Under the pieces are notes generated by a model that saw only the letters and a program-made list of their open reading frames with translations, was not told the DNA's origin and did no database searches. A DNA stretch of 64,000 bases from assembly GCF_001610975.1 (NCBI RefSeq), contig NZ_CP013342.1, positions 2,241,001-2,305,000 on the forward strand. The letters are read 5' to 3'. Numbering within the stretch: the first letter of the stretch is position 1; the number at the start of each line of letters is the position of its first letter. Made by a program: the position numbers and the translations under genes. Origin of the DNA: Sphingopyxis terrae subsp. terrae NBRC 15098 (GTDB lineage: Bacteria; Pseudomonadota; Alphaproteobacteria; Sphingomonadales; Sphingomonadaceae). Shown piece after piece: positions 57,190-64,000 of this stretch.

Positions 57190-57234
57190 CATTGCGAAGA
57201 GCGAAGCGACGCGGCTTCGCCCGCAATGACGAGC
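57190..57234. repeat. Short dispersed palindrome, CATTGCGA type
   Basis: CATTGCGAAGAGCGAAGC and its near complement ending CCCGCAATGACG are a short relative of the element at 49424-49508. It lies between two convergent genes. Confidence 0.6.
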
Positions 57235-57239
57235 GTGGA

Positions 57240-58007
57240 TCAGACGGTATCGGCATGACCCCACTGATATTCGATCTTTCCGGCGAGCCGCCGCACCGCG
57301 AGCCAGTCGCCCCCGGCCAAACCGTCATCCTCGATCAGCGCGATGACGCCGCCGGCGATATCCCTGGGTTCGCAGGCTTCATTATTGGCCAGCACTTGCT
57401 CCATCCACTCCGATTTGCCGCCCGCGCCCGTGGTGTCGAGGATCGGTGTATCGACAAGGCCCGGCAGCATCCCCGCGACGCGGACGTTGCATTCGGCCTT
57501 CAGCGGCGCGCAGCAGCGGGTGAACATCATCACCGCCGCTTTGGTCGTCGCATACATCGTATCGTAAAATCCGGTGCCGAGCGCGACGGTCGACACGGTG
57601 TTGACGATCACCCCGCCGCCGCGGCGGCGCATCGCCTGCACGGCGATCTGCGTCGCGGCGATCAGCGAGGTCACATTGACGTCGATGATCCAGCGGATGC
57701 GCGCCGCGTCGACGTCGGGAAATTGCGGCAGTCCCGATACGACCCCGGCATTGTTGTGGAGAATGTCGACGTCGCCATGCGCCGCGAACCAGGCTTCGGT
57801 CGCGGCGATGTCGGACAGGTCGAGGCGGTGGACCGTCGCTCGCGCGCCCGCCGCCTCGACGCGACCCGCCGTTTCGCGCAGGTCGATTTCGTTGACGTCG
57901 ACAAGTGCGATCGCGGCGGCGCCGCGCTCGGCAAGCGCGACGGCGGTGGCGCGGCCGATGCCGCTCGCGGCGCCGGTAACGATGGCGGTTTTGCCCTTGA
58001 TATCCAT
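57240..58007 (-). CDS. Short-chain dehydrogenase/reductase 1
   Basis: The 255-residue SDR has the cofactor motif TGAASGIG, the structural NNAG motif, and Ser/Tyr/Lys catalytic residues in VSTVALGTGFYDTMYATTK. Asp at the end of the second strand (LVDVNE) suggests NAD+ use. It oxidises or reduces an alcohol/ketone. It is divergent from the MFS permease at 58112 across palindrome copy 8, which places it in the shared regulon. Confidence 0.9.
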   Translation of the reverse strand: MDIKGKTAIVTGAASGIGRATAVALAERGAAAIALVDVNEIDLRETAGRVEAAGARATVHRLDLSDIAATEAWFAAHGDVDILHNNAGVVSGLPQFPDVDAARIRWIIDVNVTSLIAATQIAVQAMRRRGGGVIVNTVSTVALGTGFYDTMYATTKAAVMMFTRCCAPLKAECNVRVAGMLPGLVDTPILDTTGAGGKSEWMEQVLANNEACEPRDIAGGVIALIEDDGLAGGDWLAVRRLAGKIEYQWGHADTV

Positions 58008-58057
58008 TGCTCTCTCCCGTTCGATGTCGCCTTACCGTAAAGCACATTGACAGATAA

Positions 58058-58073
58058 ACTTAAATACCTAAGT
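58058..58073. promoter_or_regulatory. Regulon palindrome copy 8
   Basis: ACTTAAATACCTAAGT keeps the outer 5-bp arms ACTTA/TAAGT (11 of 16 consensus positions). It lies 50 bp from the SDR 1 start and 38 bp from the MFS start. Confidence 0.65.
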
Positions 58074-58111
58074 ATTTTGACCCGAAAAGAGTCACATGTT
58101 TGGGGAGAGCC

Positions 58112-59407
58112 ATGACGCAAGCCACCGCCCTTGATGCGGGCGCCGCGCCGGCCGACCGTTCGATCGCCGTCCGCCGCAATTTTGCGCTCGCGATGCTTTT
58201 CATGGTCGGCACGATCAACTTCGTCGACCGCCAGCTGCTGTCGGTGCTCGTCGAACCGATCCGCGCCGATATGCAGTTCAGCGATACGCAGTTCGGCTTG
58301 CTCACCGGCCTTGCCTTCGCGCTCTTCTATGCGGCGATGGGCGTCCCGGTCGCGATGATCGCCGACCGGTGGAACCGGGTGAAGCTGATCGGTATCGCCT
58401 GCGTGGTGTGGAGCGGCTTCACCGCCGCATGCGGCATGGTGTCGAACTTCTGGCAACTGGCGCTGATGCGCTTCGGCGTCGGCGCGGGCGAGGCGGGGGG
58501 CACCGCCCCGTCGCTGTCGGTGATCGCCGATTATTACCCGCCCGATCGCCGGCCGCTGGCGATCGGCCTCTTCACGCTGAACGGTCCGTTCGGCGTGTTC
58601 GTCGGCGCCGCCTTCGGCGCCTGGGCGGCGGCCAACATAGGCTGGCGCAATGCCTTCCTGGTCATCGGCGTCGTCGGTATCCTTGTTGCGCCGCTCTTGA
58701 TCTGGCTGGTTCGCGAACCCGCGCGCGGCGCCATGGACAAGCAGCAGACGGCCGACGAAGCGCTGCCCTTTCGGCAGAGCCTTGCGATGTTCGTGCGCCG
58801 CCGGTCGCTGCGCATGGTGATGGTCGGCAGCGGCCTTGCCGCCTTCGTCAGCTATGGCATGCTCAACTGGATCCCGGCCTTCCTGATGCGCACCCAGGGC
58901 ATGCCGCTCGATGCGATGGCGACCTGGTTCGCGCCCGCCGCCGGCATTACCTTCGGGATCGGCATCCTCGGCGGCGGCTGGCTGGTCAGCCACGTCGCGA
59001 AGCGATCGCCGCGCGCCTATGGATCGATTCCCGCTCTGGCCACCGCCGTCCTGATCCCGAGCTTCGCCGCGGCGCTCCTCGTCGATAGCTGGCAAGTGTC
59101 GCTTGCGCTGTTGCTGATCCCGATGGCGGCCTGCACCGCCTATGTCGCCCCGGCGCTGGCGCTGGTGCAGAATCTGACCCCGCCGCGCAGCCGCGCGACC
59201 GCCGCGGCGGTGCTGATGCTGATGTTCAACATCGTCGGCCTCGGCCTCGGTCCGCTGTTCATCGGCGTGGTGAGCGATTACCTCAAACCGGCCTATGGTG
59301 ATGAAAGCTTGCGCTGGGCCTTGCTTGCCATCCTTCCCTTTGCGGTCGCCGCAGGGCTGGCCCAGTTCGCGATGACGCGCCACCTCGATCAGGATTTCGC
59401 CGAATGA
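58112..59407 (+). CDS. MFS transporter of the MarR-type regulon
   Basis: The 431-residue permease has about twelve helices and the motifs NFVDRQLLSVLVEPI and GVPVAMIADRWNRV (loop 2-3), typical of the spinster-like/organic-acid branch common in sphingomonad catabolic clusters. GGGGAGAG lies just upstream of the ATG at 58112. It is the first gene of a run of seven or eight co-directional genes reaching 63547. Uptake of the regulon's substrate across the inner membrane is likely. Confidence 0.9.
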   Translation: MTQATALDAGAAPADRSIAVRRNFALAMLFMVGTINFVDRQLLSVLVEPIRADMQFSDTQFGLLTGLAFALFYAAMGVPVAMIADRWNRVKLIGIACVVWSGFTAACGMVSNFWQLALMRFGVGAGEAGGTAPSLSVIADYYPPDRRPLAIGLFTLNGPFGVFVGAAFGAWAAANIGWRNAFLVIGVVGILVAPLLIWLVREPARGAMDKQQTADEALPFRQSLAMFVRRRSLRMVMVGSGLAAFVSYGMLNWIPAFLMRTQGMPLDAMATWFAPAAGITFGIGILGGGWLVSHVAKRSPRAYGSIPALATAVLIPSFAAALLVDSWQVSLALLLIPMAACTAYVAPALALVQNLTPPRSRATAAAVLMLMFNIVGLGLGPLFIGVVSDYLKPAYGDESLRWALLAILPFAVAAGLAQFAMTRHLDQDFAE

Positions 59408-60291
59408 CCGATGTTGCAGGCAAGACGGCGTTCGTCACCGGCGGCGCCAGCGGGCTTGGTCTCGCGACGGCGCGGGCGCTGGCGGACAGGGGCGCGCGGC
59501 TGGTCCTCGCCGATATCGACGGAGCGGGGGCGGAAGCGGCGGCGGAAAGCCTGCGCGCCGCGGGGGCCGAGGCGATCGGGTTGCAGCTCGACGTGACCGA
59601 CGAGGCAAGCTGGGCCGATGCCGGTGCCGCCGCGCAGGCCTTCGGCCCGGTACGCATCCTGTTCAGCAATGCCGGTGTGGGCGGCGGTTCGGGGCCGTTC
59701 GAGGATTATGACACCGACGTCTGGCGCTGGAACTATGCCGTCAATGCCCATGCGCATCTTTATGCCTGCCGCACCTTCCTCGGTGCGATGAAGGCATCGG
59801 GCGAGGCGAGCCACCTCGTCATCACATCGTCGATGGTTGCGATCGTGCCGCCGCCGATCTCGGTCGCCTATATCAGTTCGAAATATGCGACGCTCGGCAT
59901 CGCGATGGCGCTGCGCAACGAGCTTGCGGGCACCTGCGTCGATATTTCGGTCCTGATGCCGGGGATGTCGGCGACGCGCATTGTCGAAACGACGCGCGAT
60001 CTGCGCCCGGCGCAGGTCGAGGTGGGCCGGGCGGCCGCGACCAGCCAGGCCATGCAGGGCGTGCTTGCGGGCGGAATGGACCCGGCAAAGATCGGCGCGC
60101 GCGTCGTCCAGGCGATCGAGAATGGCGACTATTGGATTTTCACCCACCCCGAATGGAAGGCGATGGCCGAACTGGTGACGCGCGACATGCTGACAGCCTT
60201 CGGCGAATCCGCCGATCCGGATTACAAGGGCGACGATATCGACGGGCTGATCGCGGCCAATGGCGGCCGCATGTTCGGCGCGCGGATTTGA
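59404..60291 (+). CDS. Short-chain dehydrogenase/reductase 2
   Basis: The 295-residue SDR has TGGASGLG at the cofactor site, SNAGVGGG, and the catalytic Ser with Tyr-x-x-x-Lys in VAYISSKYA. An Asp in VLADIDG suggests NAD+. An extended C-terminal tail (about 40 residues) is longer than in classical SDRs. The ATG overlaps the MFS stop. It probably oxidises a hydroxylated intermediate and lies in one operon with an NTF2-like protein. Confidence 0.9.
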   Translation: MTDVAGKTAFVTGGASGLGLATARALADRGARLVLADIDGAGAEAAAESLRAAGAEAIGLQLDVTDEASWADAGAAAQAFGPVRILFSNAGVGGGSGPFEDYDTDVWRWNYAVNAHAHLYACRTFLGAMKASGEASHLVITSSMVAIVPPPISVAYISSKYATLGIAMALRNELAGTCVDISVLMPGMSATRIVETTRDLRPAQVEVGRAAATSQAMQGVLAGGMDPAKIGARVVQAIENGDYWIFTHPEWKAMAELVTRDMLTAFGESADPDYKGDDIDGLIAANGGRMFGARI

Positions 60292-60301
60292 GGAGAGACT
60301 G

Positions 60302-60697
60302 ATGAACGAACAGGACGACATTCGCGCCATGGCGACGCGCTTCTTCGACGCGATCGAGCAGGGCGATATCGAAACGATGCAGAACAGTTTCACGCCCGAT
60401 GCCGAGATATGGCACAATACCGACGAACTGATCGTGACCCCGGCGCAGACGGCGCAGACGCTGACCGGGATGGTCGCGCGCATCAAGGACCGCGAATATG
60501 CCGACCGCCGCCTGACCACCTTTCCGGGGGGTTTTGTCCAGCAGCATGTGCTGAAGGGGCGCCGCGTTCACGACGACGGCCCGGTGCGCCTGCCGTGCGC
60601 CATCATCTGCGAGGTAGAAAACGGCCGGATCACGCGCCTCGACGAATATTTCGACAGCGCGCACGTCGCCGAATTCCGCAAATTTGCCAACGCCTGA
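60302..60697 (+). CDS. NTF2-like (SnoaL-type) protein 2
   Basis: The 131-residue protein has the NTF2-like layout: IRAMATRFFDAIEQGDIETMQNSF, then AEIWHN and a C-terminal strand LPCAIICEVENGRITRLDEYFD. The ATG at 60302 follows AGGAGA. It sits between SDR 2 and the CMD-like gene with only short gaps. Members act as isomerases, dehydratases or cyclases, and the Asp/His residues here would support acid-base chemistry. Confidence 0.82.
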   Translation: MNEQDDIRAMATRFFDAIEQGDIETMQNSFTPDAEIWHNTDELIVTPAQTAQTLTGMVARIKDREYADRRLTTFPGGFVQQHVLKGRRVHDDGPVRLPCAIICEVENGRITRLDEYFDSAHVAEFRKFANA

Positions 60698-60709
60698 GGA
60701 GTCCGTTTC

Positions 60710-61357
60710 ATGCCCGTCTTGCGCCAGGTTCCGCGGTCCGAAGTGACCGACGAGATCGTTCTCGCTTATTATCAGCGCCTGTTCGGCGACCGCGACCCGG
60801 TGGCCGAACCCGGTACCGCGACCGGCACGCCGGGCGATTGGTGGACCGTCTATGCGCTGTCGCCCGACATCTTCAAACATGCGGTCGACGGTTTCGCGGT
60901 CTATCGCAATCCGGCGCGTTCGATCGACCCGGTGCTGCGCGAGCTTGGGCAGACGCGCGCGGGCTGGGTGAAGGGCAGCCAGTTCGTCTTTTCGCAGCAT
61001 TGCAAGTCACTGCGCGGTCTGGGGGTCAGCGAAGAGAAGATCGCATCGATCGCCCATTGGCAGGTCGCCGACTGCTATAACGATCAGGAACGCGCCGTCC
61101 TCGCCTATGCCGATTGCCTCAGCCAGGCGAACGGCCGCGTCCCGACGGCGGTGTTCGACAAGCTCAAGACCTTCTGGAACGACGAGCAGATTTTCGAATT
61201 CACCTACATCACCTGCCTCTATGACATGCACGCGGTCATCACCCGCGCGCTGCGCATGGAGTTCGACGCGCGCGAAGATCCGATCGTCGAGGTCGCGGCC
61301 CCCGAAGGCTTCGATGCCGCCGACTTCCTGAGCGCGCCGCGGTCGAAACCCGAATGA
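60710..61357 (+). CDS. CMD/AhpD-fold protein without redox cysteines
   Basis: The 215-residue protein belongs to the carboxymuconolactone decarboxylase-like fold. The region that normally carries CxxCxxxH reads GSQFVFSQHCKSL, so both redox cysteines are replaced by Ser and Phe-Ser while the His is kept. It is therefore unlikely to be a disulfide peroxidase and could act as a decarboxylase or lactone-handling enzyme. It overlaps the SMP-30 gene by 4 bp (ATGA), and a lactonase partner would fit the second idea. Confidence 0.78.
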   Translation: MPVLRQVPRSEVTDEIVLAYYQRLFGDRDPVAEPGTATGTPGDWWTVYALSPDIFKHAVDGFAVYRNPARSIDPVLRELGQTRAGWVKGSQFVFSQHCKSLRGLGVSEEKIASIAHWQVADCYNDQERAVLAYADCLSQANGRVPTAVFDKLKTFWNDEQIFEFTYITCLYDMHAVITRALRMEFDAREDPIVEVAAPEGFDAADFLSAPRSKPE

Positions 61358-62268
61358 GCGACTTCGGCGCGCCCGAGGTCGTCGCCACCGGCCTGCGCTT
61401 TCCCGAAGGGCCGGTGCCGATGCCCGACGGGTCGGTGCTGCTCGTCGAGATTGCCCGCGGCACGCTGACCCGCGTCGCCCCGGACGGAAGCCTGTCGATC
61501 GTGGCCGAGCTGGGCGGCGGACCCAATGGCGTGGCGATCGGCCCCGATGGTGCTGCCTATGTCTGCAACAATGGCGGGTTCCAGTGGACCCGGGCGGGGC
61601 CGCTGCTCTTTCCGGGTCATGCCGCGCACGACGCCGCCTGCGGCTCGATCCAGCGGGTCGACCTCGCCAGCGGGGCGGCGACGACGCTCTACGACAGTTT
61701 CGAGGGCGAGCGGCTGAAGGGGCCGAACGACATCGTCTTCGACCGCGATGGCGGCTTCTGGTTCACCGACCATGGTCAGGTGCGCGGCAGCGGCCGCGAT
61801 CATGGCGCCATCTACTATGCCAGCACCGACGGCTCCTCGATCACGCGCCAGCGCGCCGAGATGATCGGTCCGAACGGCATCGGCCTCTCCCCCGACGGCG
61901 GGACGCTCTACGTCAGCGAGACCATGACCGCGCGCGTCTGGGCGATGGAGGTGGTGGCACCGGGCCAGCTCGCGCCGCCGCCGCCGTGGGCGCCGGGGCG
62001 GTTCGTCGGTACGCCGCCCGCCTTCCGCCTGCTCGACAGCCTTGCGATCGAGGAAGGCGGCCGCATCTGTGTCGGCACGATGGTCGAAGGCGGCATCACC
62101 ATCTTCGATCCTGATGGCGGCGGGTCGGAGTTTCTACCGCTCCCCGATATCGGCGTGACCAACATTGCGTTTGGCGGCGCCGATCGGCGCGACGCCTATA
62201 TCACCGCGTCGACCACCGGGACGCTCTACCGCGTCCGTTGGCCGCGCTCCGGCATAACCGTCAATTAA
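61354..62268 (+). CDS. SMP-30/gluconolactonase-family lactonase
   Basis: The 304-residue six-bladed propeller protein hydrolyses lactones with a divalent metal. It shows the metal-ligand Glu in FPEGPVPM, Asn in LKGPNDIVFD, and Asp in GLSPDGGTLYVSE. It starts within the stop of the CMD-like gene, so the two are coupled. Its own stop codon lies in the loop of a perfect 16-bp hairpin. The family acts on sugar and aromatic-derived lactones; the substrate here is not known. Confidence 0.88.
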   Translation: MSDFGAPEVVATGLRFPEGPVPMPDGSVLLVEIARGTLTRVAPDGSLSIVAELGGGPNGVAIGPDGAAYVCNNGGFQWTRAGPLLFPGHAAHDAACGSIQRVDLASGAATTLYDSFEGERLKGPNDIVFDRDGGFWFTDHGQVRGSGRDHGAIYYASTDGSSITRQRAEMIGPNGIGLSPDGGTLYVSETMTARVWAMEVVAPGQLAPPPPWAPGRFVGTPPAFRLLDSLAIEEGGRICVGTMVEGGITIFDPDGGGSEFLPLPDIGVTNIAFGGADRRDAYITASTTGTLYRVRWPRSGITVN

Positions 62269-62285
62269 GTTGACGGTTATGCCGG
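62249..62285 (+). promoter_or_regulatory. Perfect 16-bp inverted repeat with a stop codon in the loop
   Basis: CCGGCATAACCGTCAA and its exact complement TTGACGGTTATGCCGG flank TTAAG, which contains the last bases of the lactonase gene including its TAA. No T-run follows, so this is not a classical terminator. The right arm holds TTGACG, a possible -35, so an operator or RNA-level control of the GST gene is possible. Confidence 0.6.
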
Positions 62286-62316
62286 AAGCTGCTAGAAGGA
62301 TACTGAGAGGATGGCC

Positions 62317-62934
62317 ATGAAATTCTATAATAGCGTCGGCCCCAATCCCCGTGTCGTGAAACTGTTCATGGCGGAAAAGGGGATCAGCCTGCCCGAGGTC
62401 GAGGTTGACCTGCGCGGCGGTGAAAACCGGCGCCCCCCATATAACAGCAGCGTGAACCCGGCGGGGCAGACCCCGGCGCTCGAGCTCGACGACGGAACGG
62501 TACTGACCGAGATTACTGCGATCTGCGAATATCTGGAGGAGCGCTTCCCCGATCCGGCGCTGATCGGCACGACGGCCGAGGAGCGCGCGGCGACGCGGAT
62601 GTGGACGCGGCGCGTCGACCTCAAGATTTGCGAACCACTGACCAACGGCTTTCGCTTTGCGGAGGGACTGCCGCTGTTCGAACCGCGCATGCGCTGTCTG
62701 CCCGAAGCCGCGGCGGGGCTGAAGGCGATGGCACAGGACGGGCTCAAATGGCTCGATCCGCTGATCGCCGATCGCGCGTTCATCGCCGGCGACCGCCTGA
62801 CGCTCGCCGACATCATGCTCTTCGCTTTCCTCGATTTCGGCGCGAGCGTCGGTCAACCGCTCGACCCCGACAACAGGAATATCCTGCGCTGGTACCAGGG
62901 CATGAAGGCCCGCCCCAGCGCCAATCCGAACTGA
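62317..62934 (+). CDS. Glutathione S-transferase
   Basis: The 205-residue GST has MKFYNSVGPNPRVVKLFMAEKG and the glutathione-site motif NPAGQTPALELDDGTVLTEITAICEYLEE. The C-terminal helical domain has FIAGDRLTLADIMLFAFLDF. I prefer the ATG at 62317, 6 bases after GAGAGG; the ATG at 62311 abuts the ribosome site. It is close to a VOC-family gene, and the two could handle an electrophilic or epoxide intermediate together. Confidence 0.9.
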   Translation: MKFYNSVGPNPRVVKLFMAEKGISLPEVEVDLRGGENRRPPYNSSVNPAGQTPALELDDGTVLTEITAICEYLEERFPDPALIGTTAEERAATRMWTRRVDLKICEPLTNGFRFAEGLPLFEPRMRCLPEAAAGLKAMAQDGLKWLDPLIADRAFIAGDRLTLADIMLFAFLDFGASVGQPLDPDNRNILRWYQGMKARPSANPN

Positions 62935-62953
62935 GACGCAAAGGAGACGGACG

Positions 62954-63547
62954 ATGGCAGAAGCGAACAAGGAATTCGAATTTTGCGGGGTCAACCACCT
63001 CGCGCTCGTGTGCAAGGACATGGCCAGGACGGTGGAATTCTACCGCGACATTCTGGGCATGCCGCTGACCAAGACGATCGACCTTCCCGGCAATCGCGGC
63101 CAGCATTTCTTCTTCGATATCGGCAATGGCGACAGCCTGGCCTTTTTCTGGTTCGACGGTGCGCCCGAAGCGGTGCCGGGAATCTCGGCGCCCGAAGCGC
63201 TGCCGACGCAGGGCAATTTCATGTCGGCGCACGGATCGATGAACCATATCGCGATCAACGTGCCCGCCGAGCGCTTCGATGAATATTACGACCGCCTCGT
63301 CGAAAAGGGCGTCAAGGTCACCAAGATCCTGAACCACGACAATTCGCCGACGCAATCGTCGGACGAGATGAACGATGATGTGTTCGTCCGTTCGGTCTAT
63401 TTCTTCGACCCCGACGGCGTGTGCCTCGAATTTGCGGCCTGGACCAAGGTATTCGACGACAGCGACGTCGCGCATGACCCGGTCCGTGCGGACGGAACGA
63501 AGGTCGAAGGCATGATCACCGCGCGCAAGCCGGTTCCCGCCGAATAA
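62954..63547 (+). CDS. VOC-family (glyoxalase/extradiol-like) metalloprotein
   Basis: The 197-residue protein has two beta-alpha-beta-beta-beta modules. Likely metal ligands are His in VNHLALVCKDM, His in MNHIAINVPAE and Glu in VCLEFAAW. Members are glyoxalases, ring-cleaving dioxygenases, epimerases or glutathione transferases. Its length is close to that of single-module-pair lyases. It is the last gene of the run and a good terminator follows. Confidence 0.87.
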   Translation: MAEANKEFEFCGVNHLALVCKDMARTVEFYRDILGMPLTKTIDLPGNRGQHFFFDIGNGDSLAFFWFDGAPEAVPGISAPEALPTQGNFMSAHGSMNHIAINVPAERFDEYYDRLVEKGVKVTKILNHDNSPTQSSDEMNDDVFVRSVYFFDPDGVCLEFAAWTKVFDDSDVAHDPVRADGTKVEGMITARKPVPAE

Positions 63548-63572
63548 GCCGAAACCGCGAAACACTCCTCGG

Positions 63573-63599
63573 GCCCGGCCGCTGTGCCGGGCTCTTTTT
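63573..63599 (+). terminator. Rho-independent terminator after VOC gene
   Basis: A 7-bp stem GCCCGGC / GCCGGGC with a 6-base loop is followed by TCTTTTT. It ends the co-directional run that began at 58112. Confidence 0.9.
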
Positions 63600-63610
63600 G
63601 TTGGCGAATC

Positions 63611-64000
63611 TTAGGCATTCGGCGCGCGGCGCGGCGCCCCGGCGCGGAGGAAATTGCCGAGCGCGACGAACAGCATTTCGCGCGCGTCGCCGCCCAGCAA
63701 TTCGGCGCTAAGCCAGTCGAACGCCGCGCGGTCGTCGCGACCGGCGGCACCGACCAGCGCCGCGAGCAACGCTTCGTCGAAGCTGGCGCGCGGGCAGCAG
63801 GGCGGGGCGACCGCGAAGGGGTCGGGCCAGCAATGAACGATCGCCTCCACGACGAGACGGTAGCGGCGCGCCGCGAGGATGTTGCCCCAGCGCCGTTCGA
63901 GTTCGGGCATCGGGTCGCGCTCGCTGCGATGGCACAGCACGCAATAGCGCAGCGCGAGGACCGCCTGCGCCGCATCGACCGGCAGTTCGCGTACGAACGG
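63611..64000 (-). CDS. Unknown protein, N-terminus outside the window
   Basis: The frame is open from the stop at 63611 to the window end (130 codons), so the start lies beyond it. I do not recognise a family. The visible part has RYCVLCHRSE, which contains a CxxCH motif as in c-type haems, a further Cys pair in APPCCPRAS and a helical C-terminus (REMLFVALGNFLRAG). Whether the CxxCH binds haem depends on an export signal that cannot be seen. It is convergent with the VOC gene. Confidence 0.6.
   Translation of the reverse strand, partial: PFVRELPVDAAQAVLALRYCVLCHRSERDPMPELERRWGNILAARRYRLVVEAIVHCWPDPFAVAPPCCPRASFDEALLAALVGAAGRDDRAAFDWLSAELLGGDAREMLFVALGNFLRAGAPRRAPNA

Noticed and set aside
57671..59383. 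A 570-codon minus-strand open frame rich in Arg, Gln and His
   Set aside because: It is the mirror of the MFS gene and crosses the regulatory gap at 58008-58111.

Overview
The window is about 64 kb of GC-rich DNA in which almost every base is coding. Four large TonB-dependent receptors, three sulfatases, GTG/TTG starts, tightly overlapped operons and dispersed GC-rich palindromes point to a sphingomonad alphaproteobacterium (Sphingopyxis/Sphingomonas-like). This is inferred from gene content; no rRNA, tRNA, insertion sequence, phage gene or CRISPR array was seen.

Layout. 0-2.7 kb: housekeeping typA and an RluE/RsuA-type pseudouridine synthase. 2.7-5.4 kb: an alpha/beta hydrolase and an AhpD-like protein divergent from a LysR regulator. 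5.6-12.4 kb: a sulfatase-maturation block with a GST-like protein, two sulfatases, a lipoprotein formylglycine-generating enzyme (FGE), a TetR regulator and an unknown membrane protein. 12.4-17.8 kb: a secreted cyanophycinase fused to an isoaspartyl peptidase, with an Lrp/AsnC regulator, divergent from a TonB receptor. 17.8-25.6 kb: an alpha-glucoside locus with a LacI regulator, a clear operator, a GH65 phosphorylase fused to beta-phosphoglucomutase, a TonB receptor and an MFS permease. 25.6-33 kb: a complete hut locus (hutIHGU divergent from hutFC, with a likely HutC operator). 33-35 kb: proline iminopeptidase and a DMT permease. 35-39 kb: a Tat-exported sulfatase behind a TonB receptor.

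39-63.5 kb is the most unusual part. It holds convergent LeuC/LeuD homologues, two MarR regulators, an FMN reductase, two acyl-CoA ligases, an operon of hydrolase, APH-type kinase, altered enolase paralogue and D-2-hydroxyacid dehydrogenase, a MetE-like methyltransferase, a DUF3237 protein, a TonB receptor, two SDRs, an MFS permease, two NTF2-like proteins, two GSTs, a cysteine-less CMD protein, an SMP-30 lactonase and a VOC protein.

Eight copies of a 16-bp palindrome close to ACTTAGTATACTAAGT sit in the promoter gaps of this region (39269, 39352, 41477, 42135, 43291, 51435, 53618, 58058). This strongly suggests one MarR-type regulon that joins outer-membrane uptake, permease, CoA activation, dehydration and redox steps into one catabolic programme. 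I do not recognise the pathway. The kinase-enolase pair, with an enolase that has lost active-site residues, is its most distinctive element and the best candidate for undescribed biochemistry here.
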